NCBI GenBank assembly: GCA_016217545.1
Contig: JACRHT010000006.1
Span: forward strand, 1 to 64,000
Source of the DNA: Opitutia bacterium
GTDB lineage: Bacteria > Verrucomicrobiota > Verrucomicrobiia > Opitutales > Opitutaceae
Direction: 5' to 3'
Length of the DNA: 64,000 nt
Position 1 is the first letter of the stretch, and every line of letters starts with the position of its first letter. Both the position numbers and the translations under genes were made by a program. This document shows positions 26,160 to 35,192 of this stretch, one piece after another. Under the pieces are notes generated by a model. It saw only the letters and a list, made by a program, of their open reading frames with translations. It made no database searches and was not told the origin of the DNA.

Positions 26160-26903
26160 ATGTCCTCCGCCTCCCCCTCCAGTTCACCCGCGGTCGAGCG
26201 CGTCTACCGCACGCCGGGCCCCCTCGTCATCGACATCGAAGGCGTGACCAAGCTCTACCGCATGGGCGAGGAGACGGTCCACGCCCTCCGCGGCGTCGCC
26301 CTCAAGGTCCATCGCAACGAATACCTCGCCATCATGGGCCCGTCGGGCTCCGGCAAGTCGACGCTGATGAACATGCTCGGCTGTCTCGATACGCCCACCA
26401 GCGGACACTACCAGTTCGCCGGCAAGGATGTCTCGGCCATGACCGACGACGAACTCGCGGAGATCCGCAATCGCGAGATCGGTTTCGTCTTCCAGACGTT
26501 CAACCTCCTCCCGCGCTCCACCTCGCTCGCCAACGTCGAGCTCCCGCTCATCTACGCCGGCATCGGCCCGCAGGAGCGACGCGAGAAAGCCATGCAGGCG
26601 CTCCACAACGTCGGCCTCGGCGAGCGCATGAGCCACAAGCCCAACGAGCTCTCCGGCGGCCAACGCCAGCGCGTCGCCATCGCCCGCGCGCTCGTTAACA
26701 ATCCCTCGATCATCCTCGCGGACGAGCCGACGGGTAACCTCGACTCCCGCACCGGCGAGGAAATCATGCAGCTCTTCGAGGACCTCTACGCGCAGGGCAA
26801 CACCATCATCGTCGTCACGCACGAGGAGGACATCGCCCGCCACGCCCGCCGCATCGTCCGTCTGCGCGACGGTCTGATCGAGTCCGACGTGCGTCAGACC
26901 TGA
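26160..26903 (+). CDS. ABC transporter ATPase, MacB-type
   Basis: A 247-residue ATPase. Walker [12 protein letters not shown]-loop [21 protein letters not shown], signature [15 protein letters not shown], Walker [13 protein letters not shown] and H-loop VTHE are all present. Sequence style is that of the MacB/LolD class, which drives mechanotransmission and not classical transport. It follows the adaptor and precedes two separate permeases, so ATPase and permease are separate genes here, unlike E. coli MacB. The start ATG gives a Ser/Pro-rich leader of about 20 residues. Confidence 0.94.
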   Translation: MSSASPSSSPAVERVYRTPGPLVIDIEGVTKLYRMGEETVHALRGVALKVHRNEYLAIMGPSGSGKSTLMNMLGCLDTPTSGHYQFAGKDVSAMTDDELAEIRNREIGFVFQTFNLLPRSTSLANVELPLIYAGIGPQERREKAMQALHNVGLGERMSHKPNELSGGQRQRVAIARALVNNPSIILADEPTGNLDSRTGEEIMQLFEDLYAQGNTIIVVTHEEDIARHARRIVRLRDGLIESDVRQT

Positions 26904-26998
26904 CGCTACGGCGCGAATTGACCGACCTCCGTCGCGTTCTTTCCGCCAATCATCCCCGATCTCTCGTTTCGAGCCTCCGCCCAGCCACCCTCGTCGCC

Positions 26999-28249
26999 AT
27001 GAAACGCCTCATCTACGAGTTCAACGAATCCGTCCGCATCGCGTGGGCGCAGATTCGCGCGAACAAGATGCGCTCCGTCCTCACCGCGCTCGGCGTCATC
27101 ATCGGCATCGTCGCGGTCACGCTGATGGGCACCGCGATTCGCGGCATCGACAAGGGCTTCGAAAACAGCCTCGCGATGCTCGGCGAAGACGTCCTCTACG
27201 TGCAGAAATGGCCCTGGACCGGCGCGGAGGACTGGTGGAATTACGTCAACCGCCCGAATCCGCAGGCGCGCGAAGCCGCGGCGTTGAACCGCATCATCGC
27301 CGCCAGCGACAAGTCCGAGCTGCTCTTCGCCGTGCCTTTCGCCGGTCGTTCGAGCGCGGTGAAATTCGGCGATGTCCGCATCAGCGGCGTCTTCACCGGC
27401 GGCACCGAGGCGGAATACGCCCAGCTCACCGGCACCGAATACGCCGAGGGCCGCATGTTCAACGACGCCGAAGCCGGCAGCGGGCGCCAGGTCTGCACGC
27501 TGGGGTTCGATGTCGCCGAGGCGCTCTTCCAAGGCCGCTCGCCGCTGGGGCAAACGGTGGCGATCAATGGCCAGCCCTTCGAAGTCATCGGCGTGTTCGC
27601 GAAGCAGGGCGAGTTTCTCGGCATGTTCAGCATGGATAATTTCGTGCTCGTGCCGCTGAACGCCTACGCGAAATACAATTCCATCCGCCGCGGCGTCGAT
27701 ATCCGCGTCAAGATCGCCGACAAAACCCGCCTCGCCGAGGCGAAGGAGGAACTCGTCGGTGCGATGCGCCGCGTGCGCGGCCAGCAACCGGGCGAGCGCG
27801 ACAATTTCACCATCAACGAGCAACAGGCGTTCAAGGCGCAGCTCGATCCCGTGAAGAACGGCATCGCGCTGGCCGGCCTGTTCATCACCGGGCTGTCGCT
27901 CTTCGTGGGAGCCATCGGCATCATGAACATCACGTTCGTGTCGGTGAAGGAGCGCACGAAGGAGATCGGCACGCGCAAGGCCCTCGGCGCGCGCCGCCGC
28001 AGCATCCTCATGCAATTTCTCGTCGAGGCCGTCTCGATCTGCCTCATCGGCGGCGTCATCGGCATGGGCATCTCGTTCTCGCTCTTCCTCGCGGTGCGCG
28101 AGGCGGCGCCGAACTTCCCCGTGGCATTCTCGCCCGACCTCGTCGTCATCAGCGTGATGGTGTCGGTCATCACTGGCGTCGTCTCCGGATTCGCACCGGC
28201 GTGGGGCGCCTCGCGTCTCGATCCCGTCGTAGCCCTGCGTTACGAGTAA
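26999..28249 (+). CDS. MacB-like ABC permease 1
   Basis: A 416-residue permease with an N-terminal TM (MRSVLTALGVIIGIVAVTLMG, about 17-38), a large periplasmic core domain (about 45-280) and a C-terminal FtsX block of three TMs containing VSVKERTKEIGTRKALGARR. The architecture is that of MacB without its ATPase. The periplasmic domain differs clearly from that of permease 2, so the two may form a heterodimer. The frame extends upstream to 26918, but the ATG at 26999 begins the conserved protein. Confidence 0.92.
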   Translation: MKRLIYEFNESVRIAWAQIRANKMRSVLTALGVIIGIVAVTLMGTAIRGIDKGFENSLAMLGEDVLYVQKWPWTGAEDWWNYVNRPNPQAREAAALNRIIAASDKSELLFAVPFAGRSSAVKFGDVRISGVFTGGTEAEYAQLTGTEYAEGRMFNDAEAGSGRQVCTLGFDVAEALFQGRSPLGQTVAINGQPFEVIGVFAKQGEFLGMFSMDNFVLVPLNAYAKYNSIRRGVDIRVKIADKTRLAEAKEELVGAMRRVRGQQPGERDNFTINEQQAFKAQLDPVKNGIALAGLFITGLSLFVGAIGIMNITFVSVKERTKEIGTRKALGARRRSILMQFLVEAVSICLIGGVIGMGISFSLFLAVREAAPNFPVAFSPDLVVISVMVSVITGVVSGFAPAWGASRLDPVVALRYE

Positions 28250-28251
28250 CC

Positions 28252-29487
28252 ATGCAACTCTCCGAAATCTTCAAGATGGCCTTCGGGTCGCTGGGCGTGA
28301 ACAAGCTCCGCTCGGTGCTGACCATGCTGGGCATCACCATCGGCGTGTTTTCCGTCATCGGCGTGATGACGACCGTCACGGCGATGCGCTCGTCGATTGA
28401 GACCGGCCTGAGCTTCCTCGGCTCGAACATTTTCCAGTTCGCCAAATACCCCGTGTTCGGCGGCGGCGGTCCGGAAGGGCGCCGGCGTTACCAGATGCGC
28501 CGCGACATCACGCTCGACCAAGCGCTGCGCTACAAACGCGAGATGGAAGGCATCGCGGACGTCATCTGCCTGAAGGTCTTCGACGATGGCGGCCAGGCGA
28601 CCTACGGCGGCCGCAAGACCACGCCCGATGTCCGCTTCGGCGGCAGCGACGAAAATTTCGTCACCGCGAACCAGTTCGACGTCCAGATCGGCCGCAACTT
28701 CACGCCGGGCGACATCGAGCTGTCGCGCCCGGTCGTGATCATCGGCCAGGACATCGTCACCAAGCTTTTCCCCGCGGAAAATGCACTCGGGAAGACGATC
28801 AAGATCAAGGAGCGCACCTACATCGTCATCGGTGTGTTCGCGCCTAAGGGACAAGCCTTCGGCGGCAGTTCGGACAACATCGCCATCGTCCCGATCACGC
28901 GCTTCTTCGCCGACTACGGAGCCGAGCGCCGCTCCATCAGCATCGCGACGCAGGCGCCGACGCAGCAGGTTTACAACGAGACGCTCGACAAGGCCATCAC
29001 GGTCATGCGCACGGTGCGCGGCCTGCAGGCGGAAAAGGAAAACGACTTCGAGGTCTACTCCAACGATTCGCTCATCGCCGCCTTCGCCAAGGTCGCCGAT
29101 GCGGTCGCCGCGGGTTCGTTTGTCATCTCGGGCATTGCGCTGCTCGCGGCCGGCGTCGGCATCATGAACATCATGCTCGTGTCGGTTACGGAGCGGACGA
29201 AGGAAATCGGCATCCGGAAGTCGATCGGCGCGCGTAAGAAGAATATCCTCACCCAGTTCCTCGTCGAAGCCGTCGTGATTTCACTCGCGGGCGGCTTGGT
29301 CGGCATCCTGCTCGGCGTCGCGGCGGGCAATGGCCTCGCCATGATGCTGAACGCCTCGGTCGTGTTCCCTTGGAATTGGGCCTTCATCGGCATTCTCGTC
29401 TGCTCCGGCATCGGCGTGGGCTTCGGTTTTTATCCGGCGTGGAAAGCGTCGTCGCTCGATCCGATCGAGGCGCTGCGATTCGAGTAG
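28252..29487 (+). CDS. MacB-like ABC permease 2
   Basis: A 411-residue paralogue of the preceding permease that starts two bases after its stop. N-terminal TM (LRSVLTMLGITIGVFSVIGVM, about 19-40), periplasmic domain containing a Gly-rich loop (FGGGGPEGRRRYQMRR), C-terminal FtsX block with VSVTERTKEIGIRKSIGARK and three TMs. Together with the shared ATPase and adaptor this gives an asymmetric MacAB-type exporter of macrolides, peptides, lipids or siderophores. The substrate cannot be told. No TolC homologue is in the window. Confidence 0.92.
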   Translation: MQLSEIFKMAFGSLGVNKLRSVLTMLGITIGVFSVIGVMTTVTAMRSSIETGLSFLGSNIFQFAKYPVFGGGGPEGRRRYQMRRDITLDQALRYKREMEGIADVICLKVFDDGGQATYGGRKTTPDVRFGGSDENFVTANQFDVQIGRNFTPGDIELSRPVVIIGQDIVTKLFPAENALGKTIKIKERTYIVIGVFAPKGQAFGGSSDNIAIVPITRFFADYGAERRSISIATQAPTQQVYNETLDKAITVMRTVRGLQAEKENDFEVYSNDSLIAAFAKVADAVAAGSFVISGIALLAAGVGIMNIMLVSVTERTKEIGIRKSIGARKKNILTQFLVEAVVISLAGGLVGILLGVAAGNGLAMMLNASVVFPWNWAFIGILVCSGIGVGFGFYPAWKASSLDPIEALRFE

Positions 29488-29553
29488 CACGCGCGCGATT
29501 TTTGCATTTGCGCTGTTGCGGCGCGCGTGCGCGGGCGTTGAAGTCGGGCGCCC

Positions 29554-31899
29554 TTGAAACTCTCGCTGAAGTTCAATTCCGCGTGGAAACGCGATCTGCC
29601 CCCCGGTGATCGACGCCTCTGGTTCCTGCGCACCCTCGCGGTGCGCCGCGAGCGCGTCAAGACGACCACCTGGCATCTCGAACTCTATTGGAAACGCGCG
29701 CTGGCTGGCGCGCTCGCCGTCGGTGTCACGCTCTACCTCGTCGCGGCCACGGCGTTGTTCCTGTGGTGGAATCGCGTGCCCGGCAATGAGGTCACGTGGT
29801 TCGACATCGCGACCGCGCCCGTGCGCGGCGAACACCTCAAACAGAAGCGCGGCGACACCGCGATTGCCCAGGCTCTCCTGCGCTTGCGAGCAAAAGACTA
29901 CGTCGAGGCCTACTATGGTTTGCGCGTCGGTCTCGCGCGCTCGCCGGGCAATGTCACCGGCCGGATCAATCTCGCCCGCATCATGGCCGGCTCGGATCCT
30001 GCCGGCGCTCTCACTGTGCTCGAGGCAGGTCTGAAATACGCGCCCGGCGACGCCGAGCTGCTGCGCAGCCTGTTCGGCCATCTCGCCGCCACTCAGGCGC
30101 AGAATCGCCTGCGCGATCTCACCGCGGAACTGCTCTCGCCCACGCACACGCCTGCGCTCGACGCCGCAACGCGCCGCTTCGTCGCGAACACCCGCGCGTC
30201 GCTGCTGCTCAGTGCGCGCGATGCGGCCGCGGCCGAGACCTTGCTCGCCACGCTCCCCGCCGGCGACGAAACCGTCGAGGAACGCCGCAGCACGCGCCTG
30301 CGCGTCAGCGCGCTGAGCGCGCTCGGCCGCCGCGACGAGGCGCGCCGGTTCTTCGCCACGCTGAAACGCGTCGGAATGGACGAGCTGCGACTCGAGGCCG
30401 AGCTCGCCATGGACGCCGACGATGCGCCGGCCCTCGAGTCTGCCTTGCGCCGCATGAAGGCGATGACGCCGGGGCAGCCGATGCCTGCCGTGTTCGCTTT
30501 TTCCGCCTGGCACCGCATGAAGCGGCTCACGCTGCGCGACCTGACGGAGCAGGAATTCTTCGAATTCTTCGCCACCAGCGACGGCGCGCTGCAATTGTTC
30601 GCCGCGACGGCGGTGAACCTCGATTTGCCCGACGCCGTGCGGCGTGCCGAGCGGGTCGCCGTCGCGAACCGGCTCAGCCCGTTCGCGTTTCGCGTCCATC
30701 TCACGGAGCTCGCCTTGCGGCGCGGCGACTTCGACGAGGCGTTCCAGCGGTTGAGGGAATGGGAGGCGAGCATCGAGACGTTGCCGCCGGCCCAGCGCTT
30801 TTATCCGGAGTTCATCAACCGCCTCACGCGGGCCAGCGTCGCGGGTGGGGAACAGCAAATTTCCGGCCTCACCAGCCACCTCGGCGACATGCGCGGGCGC
30901 GCCACGGCGCCGATGTATGAACTCGCGGTGAAGGTGCTCAGCCGCGCCGGCCATGTGAATGCCGCGCGCGAGGTCGTGGACATCGGCTTACGAGTCTACC
31001 CTTATGCGGATCCGCTGCTCCGTCTGCGGCCGGATGTCGTGGCGGCAGCGGAACGGCGCGCCGCCAGCCAAGCGGCGACCCGGACGGAAAGCGACGCTGC
31101 AGCCGAAACTCCGGCGGTTGCCATCCCGAGCACCGCGGCGCTCGCGCTCGAGCGCATCGACGCCGCGCTCGCCGCGGGGTCGTTCGGTAGTGCGCGCGAC
31201 TTGTTGCGTGCGATTCGTTCCACCCGGCCGGCTTGGCTGGCCAAAGCGACGGAAGACTTCGCCGTGCGGGATGTGGAGTTGGCGTTGCTGTCCCAGGATG
31301 CAACGACCTCCCGAGCCGTGCTCCATGCCTATCTCGAACGCCCGCGCGCGGAATCCGATTTGCTGCGCTTGGCGAAGCTCGGCGCCCAGTTGGCGCAGCG
31401 GCAGCGCGAAAGCGAAGCGCGCGTGGTGCGGGACGAACTCGCCGCCCTGCGGCCGACCGCCGCGATGGCCCAAGCCCTGCGCGCGATCGAAGTTTCCGAC
31501 GATTTGGCGAAGACGACGCAAACGGCCGACGCCACGTTCGCCGCTGTCGATCGCGCCCTGCGCCAAAGCAACGCCGACGAGGCGCGCCGGGTGCTCGACT
31601 ACGTGCGGCAGAAGTCGCCCGCGTGGCTCGCGGCCTCCCGCGCGGATTTCAACGCGAGTGAAGTGCGGGTCTGGCTCGCGCTTGATCAGCGTCCGCTGGC
31701 GCTCACAGCTTACAAGGAACTGGCGGTGCGCCCGGGCGCGGCGCGTTCGCTGGCGTTCAAGCTCGTGCGCAGCCTCGCGGCGGAAGGGCAGATCGAGTCC
31801 GCCCGGCTCCTCGCGCGGGAGACGGTCCGTTTGCTGCCCGACGACAAGGCGGCGGCCAACCTGCTCCGCGAGATCGAGGCGCCACGTCCGGGAGAATAA
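29554..31899 (+). CDS. Membrane-anchored TPR protein A
   Basis: A 781-residue protein from a TTG start. A short cytoplasmic N-terminus (KLSLKFNSAWKRDLPPGDR) precedes one TM (about 50-72, LAGALAVGVTLYLVAATALFLWW). A short conserved segment (WFDIATAPVRGEHLKQKRGD) and a long TPR-like solenoid follow, rich in Ala, Leu and Arg. Two internal segments near 525 and 660 (ALERIDAALAAGSFGSARD, AVDRALRQSNADEARR) repeat each other. I do not recognise a family. Its closest relative is the next gene, with which it shares layout and N-terminus. The start choice rests on the matching N-terminus of the paralogue. Confidence 0.8.
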   Translation: MKLSLKFNSAWKRDLPPGDRRLWFLRTLAVRRERVKTTTWHLELYWKRALAGALAVGVTLYLVAATALFLWWNRVPGNEVTWFDIATAPVRGEHLKQKRGDTAIAQALLRLRAKDYVEAYYGLRVGLARSPGNVTGRINLARIMAGSDPAGALTVLEAGLKYAPGDAELLRSLFGHLAATQAQNRLRDLTAELLSPTHTPALDAATRRFVANTRASLLLSARDAAAAETLLATLPAGDETVEERRSTRLRVSALSALGRRDEARRFFATLKRVGMDELRLEAELAMDADDAPALESALRRMKAMTPGQPMPAVFAFSAWHRMKRLTLRDLTEQEFFEFFATSDGALQLFAATAVNLDLPDAVRRAERVAVANRLSPFAFRVHLTELALRRGDFDEAFQRLREWEASIETLPPAQRFYPEFINRLTRASVAGGEQQISGLTSHLGDMRGRATAPMYELAVKVLSRAGHVNAAREVVDIGLRVYPYADPLLRLRPDVVAAAERRAASQAATRTESDAAAETPAVAIPSTAALALERIDAALAAGSFGSARDLLRAIRSTRPAWLAKATEDFAVRDVELALLSQDATTSRAVLHAYLERPRAESDLLRLAKLGAQLAQRQRESEARVVRDELAALRPTAAMAQALRAIEVSDDLAKTTQTADATFAAVDRALRQSNADEARRVLDYVRQKSPAWLAASRADFNASEVRVWLALDQRPLALTAYKELAVRPGAARSLAFKLVRSLAAEGQIESARLLARETVRLLPDDKAAANLLREIEAPRPGE

Positions 31900-31904
31900 A
31901 TACT

Positions 31905-33866
31905 GTGAGACTGAACGTTCGCTTTTCCTCCGCGTGGCAGCGCAAGCTCGCCCCGACGGATCGTTATCTCTGGCTGCTCTGGGCCGTGCGTTTCCACATC
32001 TCGATCGGGACGGTCCCCGTGTGGGAGTTCGTGATCTACTGGAAGCGGCTGGCGGTGCTCCTGTTCACCTTTGCGGTCGGCGGCTATCTGGCGGCCGTCA
32101 CGGTCGTTCACCGTTTGTGGGCGCGACAGCCGGAGACGCACCTGCGCTGGCAGGACATCGCGCTCGCGCCGGTGCGTTGGGACAAATTTCGGGAGCAGCG
32201 CGGCGACGTGATGATCGCTGCGGGAATGAAGCAAATCGCGGAGGGGAAATTCGCGGACGCGTCGTTCAAGCTGCGCGCGGGGCTCGCACGTTCGCCCGCG
32301 AACGTGCCGGGCCGGATGAAGTTGGCGGCATTGGTGGCGTCGGGCGATCCCGTGCGCGCCGTGAAGTTGTTGGAGCAGGGCCTGACCGTGCTGCCGGATC
32401 AGGCTGAATTCCTCGGCGCCATGTTCGATTTGTGGAGCGATAACGGCGCGACCACCCTCGCGCTTACACGGAGCGCGGAGCTGCTGGCACCGGGCCGCAA
32501 ACCGGCGCTCGGCGCCGAGGCGCGCGCGGTGGTGGTCAATGCGCGCGCGGCCTTGTTGTTGAGCCGCTCCGATGCAGTCGGGGCGCTCGCACTGCTTCAG
32601 ACGAATCCGCGAGATTTCAAGACCGCGAGCGACCTGCAGACCGTGCGCCTGACCTTGCGCGCGCTCCGGGCGCTGGGCCGCGACGCGGAGGCGGCTGCGC
32701 TGCTCGCGCTCGTGCCGCCGGATGCCAACCGGAATCCGCGGATCGATGTGGGGATCGCGTTGGCGGCGCAGGATGCCGAGTCATTGGAGACCGCCTTGCG
32801 TCGGTTGAAGGCGCAGGCGCAGCGTCCCGCTTCCGCTCTGCTTTTCGCTTTCGAGGCGTGGCACGAATTGAAGCGCACGTTGCGACGCGAGGCGGTGGAA
32901 GAGGAAATTTACCGGTTCCACGACGGAGACGAGACGACGCTGCAGGCGCTCGGGGCGCTCGCCGTGCGGCTCGATTTGCCCGGCACGTTGCTGCGCGCGC
33001 AGCGCATGGCCGCGCGCAAGCGGTTCAATCCGTTCGCGTTTCAGGTGCATACGACGGAGCTGATGCTGCGGCGCGGTGACCTCGCGGAAGCGGAGCGGTT
33101 GCTCGAGCAATGGGAAAACACGCTTCCGCAACTGCAGGAATCGCAGCGGGTGGTCCCCGAGCTGTTGGCGCGGACGATCCGCGCCGCCGGCAGCGACCGC
33201 GTCACGCAAACCGCCGCGTTGACCAATCATTTTTCGCTGAACGGCGCGCGGGTGCCGACCGGGACCGTGTTGCTGGTGATGCGCACGCTGGAAAAGGCGG
33301 GCAATTGGCGCGCCGCGGCGCAGCTGGCGGAGACCGCCACGCGGTTCGCGCCGCTGAACGACGAGCTGCGCGAGCAGAGCGGCCGGCTGGCGTTGCGCGT
33401 GGCGCGCGAGACGGTCGCGGAGCCGACGGCCGCGCCGAAGCCGAAGCAGGCGGCCGAGTCCGAATTCACTTCCGGTGCGGAGGCACTTGCCGCGATCGAC
33501 CAAGCGCTCCGACGCGACGACGCGGAAAACGCCGTGTGGCTGATCCAAGGCGTGCGCAAGAGCGGTCCGGCGTGGTTGTCCGAAGTCGAGCCGCAGCTGG
33601 CGATGCGCGAATACCGTGCCCGCCGCGCGCTCCAGCAGGGGCCGGCGGCGATGCTTGTGTTCCGCGACCTGGCTCTGAAACCGGGAGCGTCGCGCGCCGC
33701 GGCGTTTCGTCTCGTCCGCGACTACATCGCGGCCGGCGAGGGCGATTTGGCCCTGCAACTCGCCCGCGAGATCGAACGGTTGTTGCCCGGCGAAAAGGCG
33801 GCGGCAGTGCTGCTGCGTGAGGCCGAAGGACCGCCGATCGAAAAGACCGGCGACGGGAAAAAATAA
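31905..33866 (+). CDS. Membrane-anchored TPR protein B (paralogue of A)
   Basis: A 653-residue protein starting with GTG six bases after the stop of the preceding gene. It repeats that gene's plan: RLNVRFSSAWQRKLAPTDR, one TM (about 49-70, LAVLLFTFAVGGYLAAVTVV), LRWQDIALAPVRWDKFREQRGD, then a TPR-like solenoid. Near the C-terminus EALAAIDQALRRDDAENAVW matches the internal repeats of protein A. Tandem duplication with divergence is the simplest origin. The two probably form a complex at the inner membrane, facing the periplasm. Both genes avoid ATG starts, consistent with low expression. Confidence 0.8.
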   Translation: MRLNVRFSSAWQRKLAPTDRYLWLLWAVRFHISIGTVPVWEFVIYWKRLAVLLFTFAVGGYLAAVTVVHRLWARQPETHLRWQDIALAPVRWDKFREQRGDVMIAAGMKQIAEGKFADASFKLRAGLARSPANVPGRMKLAALVASGDPVRAVKLLEQGLTVLPDQAEFLGAMFDLWSDNGATTLALTRSAELLAPGRKPALGAEARAVVVNARAALLLSRSDAVGALALLQTNPRDFKTASDLQTVRLTLRALRALGRDAEAAALLALVPPDANRNPRIDVGIALAAQDAESLETALRRLKAQAQRPASALLFAFEAWHELKRTLRREAVEEEIYRFHDGDETTLQALGALAVRLDLPGTLLRAQRMAARKRFNPFAFQVHTTELMLRRGDLAEAERLLEQWENTLPQLQESQRVVPELLARTIRAAGSDRVTQTAALTNHFSLNGARVPTGTVLLVMRTLEKAGNWRAAAQLAETATRFAPLNDELREQSGRLALRVARETVAEPTAAPKPKQAAESEFTSGAEALAAIDQALRRDDAENAVWLIQGVRKSGPAWLSEVEPQLAMREYRARRALQQGPAAMLVFRDLALKPGASRAAAFRLVRDYIAAGEGDLALQLAREIERLLPGEKAAAVLLREAEGPPIEKTGDGKK

Positions 33867-33883
33867 CCGCGCTGGCGCCGCGC

Positions 33884-35098
33884 TCAGCCGCGGCGCAGTT
33901 CCGAGCCGCGGAACTTGATGATGAAGCGGTGGACCTTCTTCTGCCGGCAGGAAATCTTGCCGGTCGCGAGGTCGAAGCGGTCGGGCACGTCCACGCGGAT
34001 GATGTCGACGACGGCGTGGTAGCCGCGCTCGGAGAAGATATCGATCAGCATCGCGAGCGCTTGCGCTTCCTCGAGGATCGGGTCCTCGCTGTTCACGTTC
34101 GAATGACCCGAGATCGCGTGCCGCATGACGATCGGCATGATCTTTTTCTCGATCAGTGCGATGACGCGGGCGAAGAGTTCCGGGTGGTTCAGCGCGTAGC
34201 CGTCGAGGCGCTTCACGAGTTCCTGGCGCGCGTGGACGACGATCTCGCTGGCGAGCGGGAGAGTGCGGAGCTGGTCGTAGGTGCGCGGGTCGAGTTCGAG
34301 CGAACTTTGGTAAGCGAGTTCCTCGGCGATGGCTCTTTCGACTTCGTTGAGCGGGCCCTGCGCGTTGACGAGGTGGTAGTGGAAGACGTCCTTGAGCGAG
34401 AGCAGCGCGTCCCACGTCTGTTCCTTGAACACGCGGTAGCGGCGGGCGGCGAGGCTCTCGTCGAAGTCGGTCGCGCGCTCCTCCCAGAGTTCGCCGCGGC
34501 CGGAGGTGCGGACTTCCGCGTTGTGCGCCTTGGACTCGCGGCCGCGCTTGAGCTGGCGGGCGATGGATTCGTTCTCGTCGACGAAGAGCACGACGATGTG
34601 GACGATCGGCTGGCGGAAATGGATGCCCAGCGGCGTGCCGTAGAATTCGCGCCAGAGCTGAATCATCTTCTCGTAAAGCATCTTTAGGCACTCGACCTGC
34701 ACCTTGGTGCGCGGGAAGCCGTCGAGGATGACGCCGTCGCGATACTCGGGCTTGAGCAGCTGGCGGAGCAGCACGCTGAGCACTTCGCGGTCGCCGATGA
34801 GATTGCCGCCTTCCTTGAGCCGCTTCATTTCCGGCGTGTCGAGCAGCGCGCTCATCACGATCGGTTGGCAGGTCAGGCCGCGGGCCTTGAGAATGTAGGG
34901 CGTGTTGGTGCCTTTGCCGGCGCCAGGCGCGCCGCCGAGGAGGATGAGTTCCTTGGGAAAGCGCAGATTCTCGCGGCCGAAGTCCGCTTCGAGGTCCGCC
35001 CAGATGGGCTCGAAGATGACGACGGCGTCTTTGATCTCGAGGTCAGGCGAGGCGGCAGCGGGCTTGGGGGCGGAGGCTTGGGCAGGTGTCTGGCTCAT
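33884..35098 (-). CDS. Adenylate-kinase-like nucleoside monophosphate kinase, enlarged
   Basis: A 404-residue protein, nearly twice the length of ordinary adenylate kinases. The P-loop GGAPGAGKGT is at 55-64, the LILDGFPRT-type motif appears as VILDGFPRT (about 125-133), and an LID-like region follows around 170-215 (RQLKRGRESKAHN). The C-terminal half (about 240-404) is unrelated to adenylate kinase and contains a dense helical region and a strand-rich end (YHAVVDIIRVDVPDRFDL). Long kinases of this type occur in Verrucomicrobia and Planctomycetes. Substrate inferred to be a nucleoside monophosphate; the extra domain is unknown. Confidence 0.78.
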   Translation of the reverse strand: MSQTPAQASAPKPAAASPDLEIKDAVVIFEPIWADLEADFGRENLRFPKELILLGGAPGAGKGTNTPYILKARGLTCQPIVMSALLDTPEMKRLKEGGNLIGDREVLSVLLRQLLKPEYRDGVILDGFPRTKVQVECLKMLYEKMIQLWREFYGTPLGIHFRQPIVHIVVLFVDENESIARQLKRGRESKAHNAEVRTSGRGELWEERATDFDESLAARRYRVFKEQTWDALLSLKDVFHYHLVNAQGPLNEVERAIAEELAYQSSLELDPRTYDQLRTLPLASEIVVHARQELVKRLDGYALNHPELFARVIALIEKKIMPIVMRHAISGHSNVNSEDPILEEAQALAMLIDIFSERGYHAVVDIIRVDVPDRFDLATGKISCRQKKVHRFIIKFRGSELRRG

Positions 35099-35192
35099 GC
35101 GAACAGTCGGGCGCAGCGTAGAACGCCACCCCGGCGACGCGATAAAAAAGCCTGTCGTGACGCGGCGATTAGCGGAAATACCGGCGGCGCGC

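Noticed and set aside
24557-26161. 534-aa minus-strand frame opposite the membrane fusion protein
   Set aside because: Asp/Val/Gly-rich antisense composition with no motif; the plus-strand frame is a recognisable adaptor.
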